64,000 nt of DNA from Haloplanus sp. HW8-1 (GTDB taxonomy: Archaea > Halobacteriota > Halobacteria > Halobacteriales > Haloferacaceae): assembly GCF_023703795.1 (NCBI RefSeq), contig NZ_CP098518.1, forward strand, positions 248,001 to 312,000. The letters run 5' to 3'. Shown in pieces: positions 44,535 through 52,032 of the stretch; positions within the stretch are counted from its first letter, which is position 1; every line of letters starts with the position of its first letter. The position numbers were made by a program, and so were the translations under genes. The notes under the pieces are model-generated. The model did not search any database and was not told the DNA's origin. It saw only the letters and a list, made by a program, of their open reading frames with translations.

Positions 44535-44860
44535 ACGGAGGGTTTCATCGAACTCTCCACACGCCGTGACGACGGTGTTTCCCGATTCGTCTCCGTGTAC
44601 GTCGTCGGTGATTGGGACGAGGGGACGAAGACACGACGCAAGGGGAGTCCGGAGTCGGCCGGGCGACGTTTCGTCCGTATCGTGCTGTTCGGGTCCTGTG
44701 GCGACACCTACGGCCCCGTCTCCGTAGTAGTCGAAACGTCCGGTGGTGTCGCCCTGATCCACCACCGTACCGGTCTGGAGGCGGACAACGCGAGATCCAC
44801 CGACGGAGCCGGGCGTGACGTCCCCCGGCGACGGAAGCCGGTGTCGAACGGTCGGCGCCG
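44535..44860. other. intergenic region carrying repeat copy B
   Basis: About 325 bases between the convergent aminotransferase and dehydratase genes. Apart from the repeat at 44584-44639 nothing was recognised. Confidence 0.5.
44584..44639 (+). repeat. imperfect direct repeat, copy B
   Basis: About 56 bases (GATTCGTCTCCG to GACGAAGACACGACGCAA) matching copy A near 39905-39962 at roughly five of every six positions, same orientation. It lies just after the interrupted aminotransferase, at the right edge of the suspected insert. Confidence 0.6.
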
Positions 44861-45967
44861 CTACACTCTGAACTCTTCGAGCGCGTCCTCGTCGAGTTCG
44901 ACGCCGTGGCCCGGCGTATCCGGCAACTCGATCATCCCCTCGTCGTTCGGTCCGAGCGGATCCGCGACCACCTCGTCGAACACCTTCACGTCCATGTCGC
45001 GGTAGAAGTACTCGACGATCATCCCGTTCTCGACGGATCCAACCAGCGACGCGTGGAGGTTCCAGTTGTAGTGTGGGGCGATCGGTACGTCGTAGGCCGA
45101 CGCGTACTTCGCGATCCGCAGCCACTCGGTGATCCCGCCACAGACCGTCGCGTCGGGCTGGAGGATGCCCGCCGCCCCCTGGTCGTACAGGTTGGCGAAG
45201 TCGTGTCGCGTCCCCTCCAGTTCGCCCGTGGCGACTGGGTAGTCGATGGCGTCGTTGACTTGTGCCATCGTTTCGACCCGATCGATCATGACCGGCTCTT
45301 CCATGAAGTAGGGGTCGTACGGTTCGAACGCCTTGCAGGCACGGATCCCCTCGGGTGCCGACGACCACACGCCGTTGGCGTCCAAAAACAGCGTCCGATC
45401 GGGGCCGATCTCCTCGCGGACGGCCTCGACACGCTCGACCTCCTCCGGGATGGACCGACGGCCGACCTTCATCTTCACGGCGTCGTGCCCCTCGTCCAGG
45501 TAGCGGTTGATCTCCTCGCGCAGCCCTTCGTGGCCCTTGTCGTCGCGGTAGTAGCCGCCGCTCGCGTAGGTCGGCACCGCGTCCGCGTGGGCGCCCAATA
45601 GTTTGTAGAGTGGCTGTTCGGCGGCCTTCGCCTTCAGATCCCACAGTGCGATGTCCACGGACGAGATGGCCCGCAGGAACAGTCCAGTCCGGCCGATCTG
45701 GATGTTCCCTTCGTACATCTCCTCCCACAGCCGCTCGGTATCGCGCGGGTCCTCCCCTTCGAGCGCCGGGGCGAGCCGGGATTCGACGGCGTCTGCCACC
45801 AGCTCCGCTGCCTCGTAGCCCAGCGAATAGCCGACTCCTTCGAGGCCGCTTGCGGTTCGAACGTGCGTGATCGCGTGGTCCCGGAAGTGGATCGTCCGGT
45901 TGGAAAACGATACGGGCGTCTTTAGGGGGATTTTGATCGGATACGACTCGATGGACTCGATCTCCAT
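44861..45967 (-). CDS. mandelate racemase/muconate lactonizing enzyme-family sugar-acid dehydratase
   Basis: 368 residues, close paralogue of the 32232 gene. It has VKMKVGRRSIPEEVERVEAV (K-x-K), metal ligands Asp in LFLDANGVWS, Glu in YFMEEPV and Glu in VATGELEGTRHD, then QPDATVCGGITEW and His in APHYNWNLHAS. It probably dehydrates a C5-C6 aldonate such as rhamnonate or fuconate. The ATG at 45967 is preferred to 46021 because TGATATAATT (45991-46000) lies 28 nt upstream. It follows the FAH-hydrolase and SDR genes, giving dehydratase, dehydrogenase and hydrolase of a diketo-hydrolase route. Confidence 0.9.
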   Translation of the reverse strand: MEIESIESYPIKIPLKTPVSFSNRTIHFRDHAITHVRTASGLEGVGYSLGYEAAELVADAVESRLAPALEGEDPRDTERLWEEMYEGNIQIGRTGLFLRAISSVDIALWDLKAKAAEQPLYKLLGAHADAVPTYASGGYYRDDKGHEGLREEINRYLDEGHDAVKMKVGRRSIPEEVERVEAVREEIGPDRTLFLDANGVWSSAPEGIRACKAFEPYDPYFMEEPVMIDRVETMAQVNDAIDYPVATGELEGTRHDFANLYDQGAAGILQPDATVCGGITEWLRIAKYASAYDVPIAPHYNWNLHASLVGSVENGMIVEYFYRDMDVKVFDEVVADPLGPNDEGMIELPDTPGHGVELDEDALEEFRV

Positions 45968-45990
45968 ACCGAAAACGTCGGCAACCCGGA

Positions 45991-46000
45991 TGATATAATT
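45991..46000 (-). promoter_or_regulatory. TATA box of the 44861-45967 dehydratase gene
   Basis: TGATATAATT centred about 28 nt upstream of the ATG at 45967; gives this gene its own leaderless promoter despite the upstream operon. Confidence 0.6.
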
Positions 46001-46060
46001 TTCCCATGGCGACCAGCCCAACGGCGGGGTTTCGTCGTCCTGACGGGAGGGCCCTGCCGT

Positions 46061-46882
46061 CTATCGGGTCACGGGTGCCTCGACCGAGCCGATCGATTCG
46101 ACCGTCGCACGGACCTCGTCCCCGGGATCGATGGGCGCTGCACCGGGCGTTCCCGTGCTGAACAGGTCACCCGGTTCGAGGCTCATGACCTCCGAGTGGA
46201 ACGAGACGATCTCTGCGGGCGGGAACAGCATGTTCCTGATCTCGTTTTCGGCCTCGACCTGCCCGTTCACCTCGGTCGCGACGCGGAGGTCCGCGAGGTC
46301 GAGCGGTTCGTCGGGGATCGCGAGAGCGTCGCCGGGGACGAGGAAACTGTCGAAGCTCTTGGCGCGCGTGAGAAAGCGCGGGTTCCGCTGGAGGATGTCC
46401 TCGGCGGTCATGTCGATGACCGGGAGGTAGCCGGCGACGACCTCCTCGACACGCTCCTCGGCGACGCCGTGACACGCCCGGCCCATGACGACCGCCAGTT
46501 CGGCCTCGGCGGTCACCCGCTCGCTTTGGGCTTTCGGGGGGAGCCGGATCGGTCCGCCCGGCCCGGTGAGCACCGTGTTCGGCTTCATGAAACTGGCCGG
46601 CTCGTCTGGGCGCTGTTCGTCGAGATCCCCCGCGTGTTCCTCGTAGTTGAGGCCGATGCCCCAGAGCTTCCCGAACCGTTCGAGCGGTGCGGCCAGTCGG
46701 AGGTCGTCCGCGGGGACCGGATCGGCCGGCGCGTCGGCCGGGGTGCCGAGCGTCCCTGCCGCCGCGCGCGGGAGCGCCTCGCGGACGCTCCCCAGATCCG
46801 GGTGGGCGGCACCCAGCGGGACGAACCCTTCCTCGTCCCCCAACAGCGGGCGCCCGTCGGTCGTGCGTGCCAGGTACTTCAT
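46061..46882 (-). CDS. fumarylacetoacetate hydrolase-family protein (2,4-diketo-3-deoxy acid hydrolase or acylpyruvase type)
   Basis: 273 residues. The C-terminal FAH domain (about 70-270) has KLWGIGLNYEEHAGD, ASFMKPNTVLTGPGG, VTAEAELAVVMGRAC (Glu metal ligands), GYLPVIDMTAEDILQRNPRF (Asp ligand), ATEVNGQVEAE and GDLFSTGTPGAAP. The class hydrolyses C-C bonds of 2,4-diketo acids; relatives include 2,4-diketo-3-deoxy-L-fuconate/rhamnonate hydrolase and oxaloacetate tautomerase. It starts 28 nt after the SDR gene on the same strand and is followed by the dehydratase gene, matching the last step of the diketo-hydrolase pathway (pyruvate plus lactate or glycolate). Confidence 0.88.
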   Translation of the reverse strand: MKYLARTTDGRPLLGDEEGFVPLGAAHPDLGSVREALPRAAAGTLGTPADAPADPVPADDLRLAAPLERFGKLWGIGLNYEEHAGDLDEQRPDEPASFMKPNTVLTGPGGPIRLPPKAQSERVTAEAELAVVMGRACHGVAEERVEEVVAGYLPVIDMTAEDILQRNPRFLTRAKSFDSFLVPGDALAIPDEPLDLADLRVATEVNGQVEAENEIRNMLFPPAEIVSFHSEVMSLEPGDLFSTGTPGAAPIDPGDEVRATVESIGSVEAPVTR

Positions 46883-46910
46883 CTCCGTTCACCCCGACCG
46901 CCGCAGGTGG

Positions 46911-47705
46911 TCATAGGTTCGCTCCCGTCGAACCGCCGTCGATGGTGATCGCCGTCCCGTTGATGTATCCCGACTTCGGCGACGAGAGGAAGGACACGGT
47001 GTTGCCCAGTTCCATCGGATCGCCGATCCGTTCGAGCGGGTTCGACGCCCAGTCGGCCAGTCCCTCCTCGTAGGAGTCGTAGTCGCCACGGTCGACCGCG
47101 GCCTCTACCAGATCCTGAATGCGGGCCGTCTCGTGAGGCCCGGGCAGCACCGCGTTGGCGCGCACTTCGGGGGCGAACTCCTTCGAGAGGGTCTTCTCTA
47201 GCCCGATCACGCCCATCCGCACCGAGTTCGACAGCACGAGGCTGTCGATCGCCTCCTTGACGCTCCGGGAGGTGATGGTGACGATGGTCCCGCCGTCGCC
47301 CGCCGCGAGGTGTGGCTGGGCCGCCCGCGCGAGGCGGACGACGCTCATCACGAGGAGGTCGTAGGCCTCGTACCAGTCCTCGTCGTCGATGTCGACGAAC
47401 TGGCCGGACGGCGGCCCCCCGGCGCTGGTAACCAGGTGATCGAGTCGGCCGAACTCCTCGACCGCCGTCTCGACGAGTTGCTGGATGTCGTCCTCGTCAG
47501 TCAGATCGCCGGGCTGTGCCACGACGTCGACGCCGTCGGCGGCGACGGATTCGACGTCCTCCTGTGCCGCCGCGAGTCGCTCTTCGTCACGACCGTTGAT
47601 CACGACGTCGACGCCTTCGCGTGCCAGTGCCTTCGCGGATGCCTTGCCGAGCCCGCTGGACGACGCCGTTACGAGTGCCGCGTTGCCGTCTATTTCCAGA
47701 TCCAT
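46911..47705 (-). CDS. SDR-family protein lacking the Tyr-x3-Lys dyad
   Basis: 264 residues. The cofactor loop is TASSSGLGKASAKALAREG and the fold markers SAGG (for NNAG), TITSRSVKEAID and C-terminal INGTAITIDGGSTGANL are clear. Where classical SDRs have Y-x3-K it reads SNSVRMGVIGLEK, i.e. S-x3-R. The same substitution type occurs in a known divergent SDR group whose mechanism is not clear to me. Expected role from context: oxidation of a 2-keto-3-deoxy sugar acid to the 2,4-diketo acid that the FAH protein then cleaves. The ATG at 47705 starts the first strand; in-frame codons before it are not conserved-looking. Confidence 0.85.
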   Translation of the reverse strand: MDLEIDGNAALVTASSSGLGKASAKALAREGVDVVINGRDEERLAAAQEDVESVAADGVDVVAQPGDLTDEDDIQQLVETAVEEFGRLDHLVTSAGGPPSGQFVDIDDEDWYEAYDLLVMSVVRLARAAQPHLAAGDGGTIVTITSRSVKEAIDSLVLSNSVRMGVIGLEKTLSKEFAPEVRANAVLPGPHETARIQDLVEAAVDRGDYDSYEEGLADWASNPLERIGDPMELGNTVSFLSSPKSGYINGTAITIDGGSTGANL

Positions 47706-47869
47706 GTCGAATGCCTCCACACAGGGAGACCAAAAGGTTTCCCACGACGACACCTGATGCCGGTATCCGTCTCGGGCACCCCCCGTCCGACGGTCCCCCC
47801 CTCGACCGCCGGCGGGTCACACTCGCCGACAGCCACGTCGACGACTCTCCGATCGCGGGCACGAAGGCT

Positions 47870-49099
47870 CTAGGCGGCCGATGTGGTGCCCTCCGTCCCG
47901 GGCATCCGAAGCGAGAGGAGCGTGGCGACGGCACCGATGCCGGCAAGCAGGAAGAACGCCTCGTCGAAAAAGCCGGCGTCGGCGATCACCCCGACGACGG
48001 TCGGGAACCCGGCGCCGACGAGCATGTATCCGGACCGTATCGACCCGATTCCGATCCCCTGGATGTCGTCGTCGAGTGCTTCAGTGAGATACGTGAGCGT
48101 AACCGTCGCGTAGCCGAGAATGCTGCTCGCCATGACGGTGACGACGACCAGCGCGGGCAGTCCGTCGACGAAGGGGAGAAGCCCCATCGTCACGGTGATG
48201 ACGGCGAACACGATCGGGAGGGCGCGCCCCGGTCCCAGCGTATCGTAGGCCGTCCCCGAGATCGGTCGCACCACGATACCGAGCGCGAAGAGCCCCCCGA
48301 ACAGCACAGCCGCGGTGGTCGGCGTGATGCTCTTCATCTCGGCGAGATACGTCGGATAGAACGCGGTGAACGACTGCCAGATACAGTATCCGAGCGTCTG
48401 GACGGCTATCACGGTCGCGATCGCGGGGTCGCGCACCGCCTCGGTCACCCGCCGGAGCGTGGTCGCGAGCGTGGCCGTCTCCGCGGTGCCGCTCCCGTCG
48501 CCGGGCACGGCGACGTGAAGGCCGACGCCGGCGAGCAGGAACAGCGGCACCGCGAAGCCGAGCCCGACCTCCCAGGCGAACGTCGCGGCCAGGAGACTCC
48601 CCAGGGGCGGGAGCACGGAACTCCCGAAGTCGCCGGCGCTCTGGACCACCCCGACCGCCGTCCCGCCGCGATCCGGGTAGGTCGTCACGAGGAGCGTGAG
48701 GCGGGAGACGCCGTACAGTGCCGTCGCGAAGCCGAAGAGGGCGGTCCCGACGAACAGCGCGCCGACGGACCCCACCGTCACCACGAGCGCCAGCGTCACC
48801 GCGGAGACGGCGGTACTCGCGACGAGCAGGCGGCCGGAGCCGGCGCGGTCGTCGAGGAGTCCACCGGGGAGTTGGCCGAGCGCGTACGCCACCCACAGCG
48901 TCGTTATCAGGAGTCCGGCGGTCGTCAGATCGAGGCCAAAATCGGTCCGCAGGTACGGCAGGACGGCGGGGTAGACAAGCCGCACGCCGATCGAGAGAAA
49001 CCACCCGCCACCGACGGCGACGAGCGTCGGTCCTCGACCCCCTCGCCACAGTTCCGCGGCGACGCGACGGATCTCTCCGGCCCGCCCACTGGCGCCCAT
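47870..49099 (-). CDS. MFS transporter (12-helix)
   Basis: 409 residues, 12 hydrophobic segments, starting TLVAVGGGWFLSIGVRLVYPAVL. Loop 2-3 reads LGQLPGGLLDDRAGSGRLLVAS, and helix 4-5 has GVSRLTLLVTTYPDRGGTAVGVVQSAGDFGSS, typical of sugar-phosphate/organic anion cation symporter-like MFS. It sits upstream of the SDR, FAH and dehydratase genes on the same strand, so it may import their sugar-acid substrate. An ATG at 49126 is possible, but ATTATAGG near 49129 fits a TATA box for the ATG at 49099. Confidence 0.86.
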   Translation of the reverse strand: MGASGRAGEIRRVAAELWRGGRGPTLVAVGGGWFLSIGVRLVYPAVLPYLRTDFGLDLTTAGLLITTLWVAYALGQLPGGLLDDRAGSGRLLVASTAVSAVTLALVVTVGSVGALFVGTALFGFATALYGVSRLTLLVTTYPDRGGTAVGVVQSAGDFGSSVLPPLGSLLAATFAWEVGLGFAVPLFLLAGVGLHVAVPGDGSGTAETATLATTLRRVTEAVRDPAIATVIAVQTLGYCIWQSFTAFYPTYLAEMKSITPTTAAVLFGGLFALGIVVRPISGTAYDTLGPGRALPIVFAVITVTMGLLPFVDGLPALVVVTVMASSILGYATVTLTYLTEALDDDIQGIGIGSIRSGYMLVGAGFPTVVGVIADAGFFDEAFFLLAGIGAVATLLSLRMPGTEGTTSAA

Positions 49100-49293
49100 T
49101 GGTGGCGCTGTTTCCGGCCGCATCATTATAGGCTTCGGTCACCCGACCCGGTGGACTCGTGGTCACGCCGCGGCCGGACGGCTGTCGGGAGCGCCGGCGT
49201 CCACGACGGCCGTGACCTCCGTCCGGAGCGATCCCCTCGGACACCGGCCGTCGGTAGACGCCGACGTGCCGAGCGTTCGCCCCGACCGGGGCG

Positions 49294-50406
49294 TCACAGG
49301 TCGAAGACCGAACGCGCCGTCCCCCCGTAGATGGCCGCCACCTCGTCGTCGTCGAACTCCGTCCCGAGCGACTGGTACAGCTGTTTCGTGGTGTCGAAAT
49401 CCATGTGGGGCCAGTCGGACGCAAAGAGGAGGTTGTCGCTCCCGTTGAAGAGTCGGGCGACCCGTGCGATGTACTCGGGTTCGGCCGCGCCCTCGATGGG
49501 CTGGCTCGTGAAGTAGAACTGGTCGTCGATGTACTCCTGGGGGGATTTCTCGAGCATCGGCGCGTCCTCCCGCAACATCAGGTAGTGCTGTTCGTACCGT
49601 CGGATGAAGAACGGAATCCACCCCAGCCCCGCCTCCATGATGACGAACTCGAGGTCGGGATATTTGACCGGGATCCCCTTCGTGAGCATCGTCGAGAGGT
49701 GGAACATCTGTTCCGACGGGTGACAGCAGACCTTCGCGTCGAGGTAACGGTCGGTGCCACGCCAGTGTTGCGGGAAACTCCCGATGAGTCCGTTGATGCC
49801 GGGGTGCATCATCACCGGTAGTCCCGCGTCTTCGGCGGCCTCGTATATCGGATCGTACTTCTCCATTCCGAGCGGTGGCGACACGCCGGCACAGGGGAGC
49901 ATGACGCTCGCGATCTTCGGCTCCGATGCGCGCCGGCGGATCTCGGCCGCGGCCAACTCGGGTTTCTGGGGGGCCACGACCGCCGCTCCGTGGAGCGTCG
50001 GGAGTTCGTCGAGGAACTGGTCGAGGATCCAGTCGTTGTAGGCGCTCGCGAGGGCCGCCGCGAGTTCGCCGTGGTGGACGAATCCCAGTTTCAGGTTACA
50101 GCCACCGGGCGTCAGGATCGCTCGATCCCGGTTCAACATCTCGTCGGCGGCGGCGATGTCCGCCACCGTGTTTGAAAACTCCAGTTGCGTCGTCGACCGT
50201 CCCGACTCGATGGCCGGGTTGAGAAACGCCGGCCCCGGGTAGTGGCCGCTGTACTTCCGGATGGTGTCCGCGTCGATACCCATCGACGCGAACGGGTCAT
50301 CGATATACCCGACGAAGTCCTCTTCCTCTTCGAGCAGGTGGGCGTCACAGTCGACGACGGTCCCGTCTACCTCGTTGAGTTCGCTGAAGCGATCGGTGGA
50401 ATGCAT
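49294..50406 (-). CDS. amidohydrolase-2 (ACMSD-type) metal-dependent hydrolase/decarboxylase
   Basis: 370 residues. The metal-site start VVDCDAHLLEEEEDF, mid-barrel His in VMMHPGINGL, FPQHWRGTDRYLDAKVCCHP, then YPDLEFVIMEAGLGWIPFF and the final Asp in FASDWPHMDFDTT. It is closely related to the 33466 protein (shared DDQFYFTSQP, PQKPE, APMLEK). Downstream of the Rieske gene by 37 nt and the 50803 amidohydrolase, so three genes are in one operon. Expected to be cytoplasmic and zinc- or manganese-dependent; reaction unknown, hydrolytic or decarboxylating. Confidence 0.88.
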   Translation of the reverse strand: MHSTDRFSELNEVDGTVVDCDAHLLEEEEDFVGYIDDPFASMGIDADTIRKYSGHYPGPAFLNPAIESGRSTTQLEFSNTVADIAAADEMLNRDRAILTPGGCNLKLGFVHHGELAAALASAYNDWILDQFLDELPTLHGAAVVAPQKPELAAAEIRRRASEPKIASVMLPCAGVSPPLGMEKYDPIYEAAEDAGLPVMMHPGINGLIGSFPQHWRGTDRYLDAKVCCHPSEQMFHLSTMLTKGIPVKYPDLEFVIMEAGLGWIPFFIRRYEQHYLMLREDAPMLEKSPQEYIDDQFYFTSQPIEGAAEPEYIARVARLFNGSDNLLFASDWPHMDFDTTKQLYQSLGTEFDDDEVAAIYGGTARSVFDL

Positions 50407-50443
50407 GGGCGTGTCTCGCTGTCTTCGTGATTTCGTTCGCTGG

Positions 50444-50806
50444 TTACACCGTGAGGACGACGTCGCCGTCCTCGGTCCGGACCGCGTACGATGGCAGGCG
50501 AGCCTCGTCGACGCGACACTCGCCCGACGTGACGTCGAACTCCCAGCCGTGCCAGGGACAGGTCAACACCGTCCCCTCTGCGACCCAGTCGCGGTCGACG
50601 GTGAGCGTCTCGGGGTCGAAGGTCGCTTCGAGCGTCCCGCTGAGTTCGCCCTCACAGATCGGCCCACCCTGGTGTGGACACCAGTTCGCGTACGCGTAGT
50701 ACGCGCCGTCCCGGTTGAATACGGCGACTTCCCGGCCGTCGACCTCGACGAGGAGACGACTCCCCTCCGGAAAGTCCTCCTCGGCGGCGACGACGTGGTC
50801 GGTCAT
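50444..50806 (-). CDS. Rieske [2Fe-2S] ferredoxin with long inter-ligand loop
   Basis: 120 residues. C-x-H in NWCPHQGGPICEG and C-x-x-H in LTCPWHGWEFDVTSG are separated by 37 residues, even longer than in the 34590 protein. Shared features with it include VEVDGREVAVFN-like start, GGPxCEG and SGTLE. The ATG overlaps the TGA of the amidohydrolase gene (ATGA at 50803-50806), so translation is coupled. No oxygenase or reductase gene is adjacent. It may pass electrons to an unlinked enzyme or serve as a redox subunit of the amidohydrolase product pathway. Confidence 0.92.
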   Translation of the reverse strand: MTDHVVAAEEDFPEGSRLLVEVDGREVAVFNRDGAYYAYANWCPHQGGPICEGELSGTLEATFDPETLTVDRDWVAEGTVLTCPWHGWEFDVTSGECRVDEARLPSYAVRTEDGDVVLTV

Positions 50807-51915
50807 CGCGGAACCCCGAACACCTCCCGCGCGTTGCCGGCGAGGATCCGATCCTGTTCTGCCCGCGAGAACGGCGCGAGGTACCGATCGACCAGCGCCG
50901 ATGGGCTGTCGAAGTCGTAGTGGGGATGGTCCGTCGAGAACATGAGCATCTCCGGGCCGACCATCTGCAGGAGTTGGTGCATGTGGCGCCGGTCGTTCGG
51001 TTCGCCGATCGGTTGGGTCCCGATGTAGAACGACTCCCGGAGGTACTCCTCGGGCGTTCGTTCGAGAAGTGGCGCCCAGTCACGCCGCTGCTTGTAGCCG
51101 CGGTTCAGACGGCCGATCATGTACGGTATCCAGCCGATCCCCGCCTCCAGAAACACGAAATTGAGGTCGGGGAACTTCTCCGGGACGCCCTGATAGATCA
51201 TGCTCGTGAGATGCAACATCTGGGAGAACGGATGTGACAGCGTCCGAACGGCCAGCCAGTTCTCGAGGTCCCGAACCAGCGTCGGGAAGTCCCACTGCAC
51301 GGCCGCGCCGGAGAACCCGTGGGTGACGATCGGTAGATCGTTGTCCTGGGCCGCCTGGTACAGGACGTCGTACCGCGGGTTGCCGAGCGGTTTGTCGGGG
51401 CCGCCGCTCTCGATGAACGCCCCGACGATCTGCCGTTCGGAGCCCATTCGGTCCAGTTCTTCGGCCGCTTTGTCGGGCTCCGTCGTCGCGACCGTACAGA
51501 GCCCGTAGAAGTGGTCGTACTCGTCCAGAAACCGGTCGAGGAGGACGTCGTTTGCCGCCTTCATCTCCGCTCGTGCCCGCTCCCTCGGGAGGTGGTCCAC
51601 GAACGAAGGCGCCGTGTTGAGGATCGGGTAATCGACGCCCAGTTCCTCGCAGACCGGCTGCTGGACGTGTGCGTCCGGTTCCGTCACGGGCATCGTATGC
51701 GCACTGTCCTTGCCGGGTGTCTCGCCGACCCAGTGGTGGCCCGGGTAGGCGAACCTGAACCCCTGTGCCGTGTCCGGATCCAACCGCGTCCGATACGGTT
51801 CGGGCAGCCGCTGTGCGACCGCCCGTTGCATGTCCGGGTGAACGTAGTTGACGTGAACGTCCGTGTCGACGATGGTGAGTTCGCTCTCGTCGCCGTCGGG
51901 ATCGGAACTGTGCAT
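50803..51915 (-). CDS. amidohydrolase-2 (ACMSD-type) metal-dependent hydrolase/decarboxylase
   Basis: 370 residues. Metal site IVDTDVHVNYVHP, His in IVTHGFSGAAVQ, LSHPFSQMLHLTSMIYQG, FPDLNFVFLEAGIGWIPYM and the final Asp in FSTDHPHYDFDS. The order of motifs is that of the 33466 and 49294 proteins, but overall it is the most divergent of the three. First gene of the operon and translationally coupled to the Rieske gene. The upstream 60 bases contain AT-rich GATATTAATATTAT and the 18-bp palindrome (51926-51943). The ATG at 51915 begins just before conserved sequence. Confidence 0.9.
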   Translation of the reverse strand: MHSSDPDGDESELTIVDTDVHVNYVHPDMQRAVAQRLPEPYRTRLDPDTAQGFRFAYPGHHWVGETPGKDSAHTMPVTEPDAHVQQPVCEELGVDYPILNTAPSFVDHLPRERARAEMKAANDVLLDRFLDEYDHFYGLCTVATTEPDKAAEELDRMGSERQIVGAFIESGGPDKPLGNPRYDVLYQAAQDNDLPIVTHGFSGAAVQWDFPTLVRDLENWLAVRTLSHPFSQMLHLTSMIYQGVPEKFPDLNFVFLEAGIGWIPYMIGRLNRGYKQRRDWAPLLERTPEEYLRESFYIGTQPIGEPNDRRHMHQLLQMVGPEMLMFSTDHPHYDFDSPSALVDRYLAPFSRAEQDRILAGNAREVFGVPR

Positions 51916-51925
51916 GTTATTCACT

Positions 51926-51943
51926 ACCAGTACTCGTACTGGT
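51926..51943. promoter_or_regulatory. 18-bp palindromic operator candidate
   Basis: ACCAGTACTCGTACTGGT is a perfect inverted repeat with 8-bp arms and a 2-base centre, placed between the AT-rich promoter core (about 51952-51966) and the ATG at 51915, i.e. over the expected transcription start of the amidohydrolase-Rieske operon. That is the classical place for a repressor. No regulator gene is adjacent; the protein that binds it is unknown. Confidence 0.55.
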
Positions 51944-51951
51944 CCCCCACG

Positions 51952-51966
51952 TGATATTAATATTAT
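51952..51966. promoter_or_regulatory. AT-rich core promoter between divergent amidohydrolase and amidase genes
   Basis: GATATTAATATTATC is symmetrical enough to act as a TATA element in either direction. It lies about 43 nt before the leftward amidohydrolase start. For the rightward amidase, a weaker GGTTATGC at 52001-52008 is 27 nt before the ATG at 52033. Confidence 0.5.
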
Positions 51967-52032
51967 CCCGGCGAGCGTGCGACGGACTCGATCGGCGACA
52001 CGGTTATGCCGGCGGGCACGAGCATAGGCGAC

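Noticed and set aside
47621-49330. 569-codon plus-strand frame
   Set aside because: Antisense of the MFS gene and flanks; Arg/Gly/Asp-rich low-order sequence typical of shadows.
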